Origin: Rathayibacter sp. SW19
Lineage (GTDB): Bacteria > Actinomycetota > Actinomycetes > Actinomycetales > Microbacteriaceae
NCBI RefSeq assembly: GCF_030866825.1
Contig: NZ_CP133020.1
Location: forward strand, 2,108,001-2,172,000
Reading direction: 5' to 3'
DNA length: 64,000 nt
The position numbers and the translations under genes are program-made. Shown piece after piece: positions 62,739-64,000 of this stretch. The notes beneath the pieces are model-generated. The model saw nothing but the letters and a program-made list of their open reading frames with translations, was not told where the DNA came from and searched no databases. The stretch's first letter is position 1; each line of letters begins with the position of its first letter.

Positions 62739-63170
62739 ATGTTTCTTGGCACCTATGCCCCCAAGCTCGACGAAAAGGGGCGGATCATCCTGCCGGCGAA
62801 GTTTCGCGAGGAGCTCGCATCCGGAATCGTGATGACACGCGGTCAGGAGCACTGCCTCTACGTGTTCAGCCAGCGCGAGTTCGAATCGGTGCACGAGAAG
62901 ATCCGTCAGGCGCCGGTGACCAGCAAGCAGGCCAGGGACTACCTCCGCGTGTTCCTGTCCGGCGCGAGCGCTGAGACGCCGGACAAGCAGCACCGGGTAA
63001 CGATTCCGCCGATGCTGCGCAGCTACGCGGGGCTCGACCGCGAGTTGATTGTGATCGGCGCCGGATCCCGCGCCGAGATCTGGGACAGCGAGGCATGGGA
63101 GACCTATCTCGCCCAGCAGGAAGCAACATTCGCAGACACGACCGAGGAGGTGATCCCGGGACTGTTCTAG
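62739..63170 (+). CDS. mraZ: Transcriptional regulator MraZ
   Basis: The protein has 143 residues. ATG 62739 lies behind GGGGGAAAG. It carries two SpoVT/AbrB-like halves, each with the DxxxR motif: KLDEKGRIILPAKFRE (about 10-25) and TPDKQHRVTIPPMLRSYAGL (about 85-104). It forms a ring-shaped DNA-binding protein that controls the division and cell-wall cluster. It is the first gene of the cluster here, with rsmH next. Confidence 0.96.
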   Translation: MFLGTYAPKLDEKGRIILPAKFREELASGIVMTRGQEHCLYVFSQREFESVHEKIRQAPVTSKQARDYLRVFLSGASAETPDKQHRVTIPPMLRSYAGLDRELIVIGAGSRAEIWDSEAWETYLAQQEATFADTTEEVIPGLF

Positions 63171-63275
63171 CGCCTGGCGCCCGACTCCCAGCCATTCACC
63201 GCCCTGACACACTTCCCCGGTGCCAGGTCGGAATGGATGGGGATCAGGAATCAGGGGCAAGGACTCCGGCCGAGT

Positions 63276-64000
63276 ATGGCGATTCGCGACCTGCACACCC
63301 CCGTACTGCTCGAACGCTGCATCGAACTGCTCGCACCTGCGCTCCAGGGCGATCGCGCCGTGCTCGTGGATGCGACGCTCGGCATGGGCGGGCATACCGA
63401 AGCACTCCTTACCCGGTTTCCGCACCTGACGGTGGTCGGTCTCGACCGCGACGCCGAGGCCCTCGATTTGGCCGGCCAGCGCCTCGCCGCCTTCGGCGGC
63501 CGGTTGCGGCTCGTGCACACGGTCTTCGACGGCATCGACGATGCTCTGGCCGGGTTGGGCATCGCGCACGTGCAGGGGGTGCTGTTCGACCTCGGCGTGT
63601 CCTCACTGCAGCTGGATCGCGTCGAGCGCGGGTTCTCCTACTCGAAGGATGCACCGCTGGACATGCGGATGGACTCCACCGGCGAGTTGACCGCCGAGAT
63701 CATCCTCGCGGAGTACTCCGAGGCGGACCTGCGGCGCATCTTCCACCAATACGGCGAGGAGAAGCTGGCCGCCCGTTACGCGCGGCGCATCGTGCAGCTA
63801 AGGCAGAGTGAACCGTTCGTGCATTCAGCACAGCTCGTCGATGTGATCGCTGCGGCGACACCGGCCGCGGTGCAGCGTGCGGGGCATCCGGCCAAGAGGG
63901 TCTTCCAGGCGTTGCGCATCGAAGTCAACCAGGAGTTGGGCTCCCTCGAGCGAGCGCTTCCGCGCGCAGTGGACGCGTTGGCGCTGCACGGTCGCATCGT
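63276..64000 (+). CDS. rsmH: 16S rRNA m4C1402 methyltransferase RsmH (3' end outside window)
   Basis: At least 241 residues run off the right edge. ATG 63276 follows AAGGA at 12 bases; ATG 63237 in frame adds 13 residues and is possible. It starts LHTPVLLERCIELL, then VDATLGMGGHTEALL (SAM motif), VVGLDRDAEAL, GVLFDLGVSSLQLDRVERGFSY, PLDMRMD, RRIFHQYGEE and KRVFQALRIEVNQEL, all RsmH/MraW signatures. It methylates N4 of C1402 in 16S rRNA. It follows mraZ in the standard order. Confidence 0.96.
   Translation, partial: MAIRDLHTPVLLERCIELLAPALQGDRAVLVDATLGMGGHTEALLTRFPHLTVVGLDRDAEALDLAGQRLAAFGGRLRLVHTVFDGIDDALAGLGIAHVQGVLFDLGVSSLQLDRVERGFSYSKDAPLDMRMDSTGELTAEIILAEYSEADLRRIFHQYGEEKLAARYARRIVQLRQSEPFVHSAQLVDVIAAATPAAVQRAGHPAKRVFQALRIEVNQELGSLERALPRAVDALALHGRI

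Overview
The window is high-GC, densely coded DNA with almost no gene gap above 200 bases. Several features point to an actinobacterium of the order Micrococcales, most likely family Microbacteriaceae (genus not resolved): a mycothione reductase, a PASTA serine/threonine kinase, a GarA-type FHA protein next to FtsR, an Rv2175c-like protein, a class II DAHP synthase, many GTG starts and leaderless-looking promoters, and mraZ-rsmH opening the division/cell-wall cluster at the right end. No tRNA, rRNA, CRISPR array, insertion sequence or prophage gene was seen. The largest stretches without a gene are 62471-62738 (terminator and MraZ boxes), 40590-40790 (a 13-bp tandem repeat) and 28913-29081 (nothing recognised).

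Left third (1-20 kb) is a mosaic of small accessory operons. It begins with the tail of a DUF222/HNH-type nuclease and a 2OG-Fe(II) oxygenase. An agmatine deiminase-amidase operon follows, controlled by a divergent TetR with a clear operator. Next come a DUF1622 protein and a CPA2 antiporter, then an ArsR-SulP-DUF1801 operon with its own operator. MsrA is followed by a soluble molybdopterin oxidoreductase, its probable flavin reductase and DUF6510. A three-gene redox operon (ferric-reductase-like membrane protein, FMN-binding lipoprotein-like protein, ApbE) converges on a two-component system. Two VOC proteins, a ChaA-type antiporter and an unknown protein close the region.

Middle (20-45 kb): a ClpC-like AAA+ protein sits directly behind a perfect HspR (HAIR) operator. 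After it come an MBL hydrolase, a NUDIX enzyme, a NYN-LOTUS protein, split LigD polymerase and ligase genes facing each other, and two F420-type enzymes. A LolA-like protein with an ABC exporter is followed by a 1000-residue LAL-type LuxR regulator. Then there is a decayed MBL hydrolase, a DGPF (YciI) protein with its ECF42-type sigma factor, a desaturase, and an Hsp15/NUDIX pair whose start codons overlap.

Right third (43-64 kb) is conserved core: PgsA-like synthase, GarA, FtsR, a second MerR, ParA, pyruvate carboxylase, mycothione reductase, peptide deformylase, FadD, ROK glucokinase, PlsC and DAHP synthase. The PASTA kinase, LysM protein, Rv2175c-like protein and polyprenyl synthase then lead through DUF3040 to mraZ and rsmH. 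The kinase, its GarA-like candidate substrate, FtsR and MraZ together suggest a growth/division control neighbourhood.

The most distinctive global signal is a family of unrelated short tandem repeats with a period of 13-16 bp (mostly exactly 15 bp). They lie at convergent gene ends and in protein linkers at about ten places.
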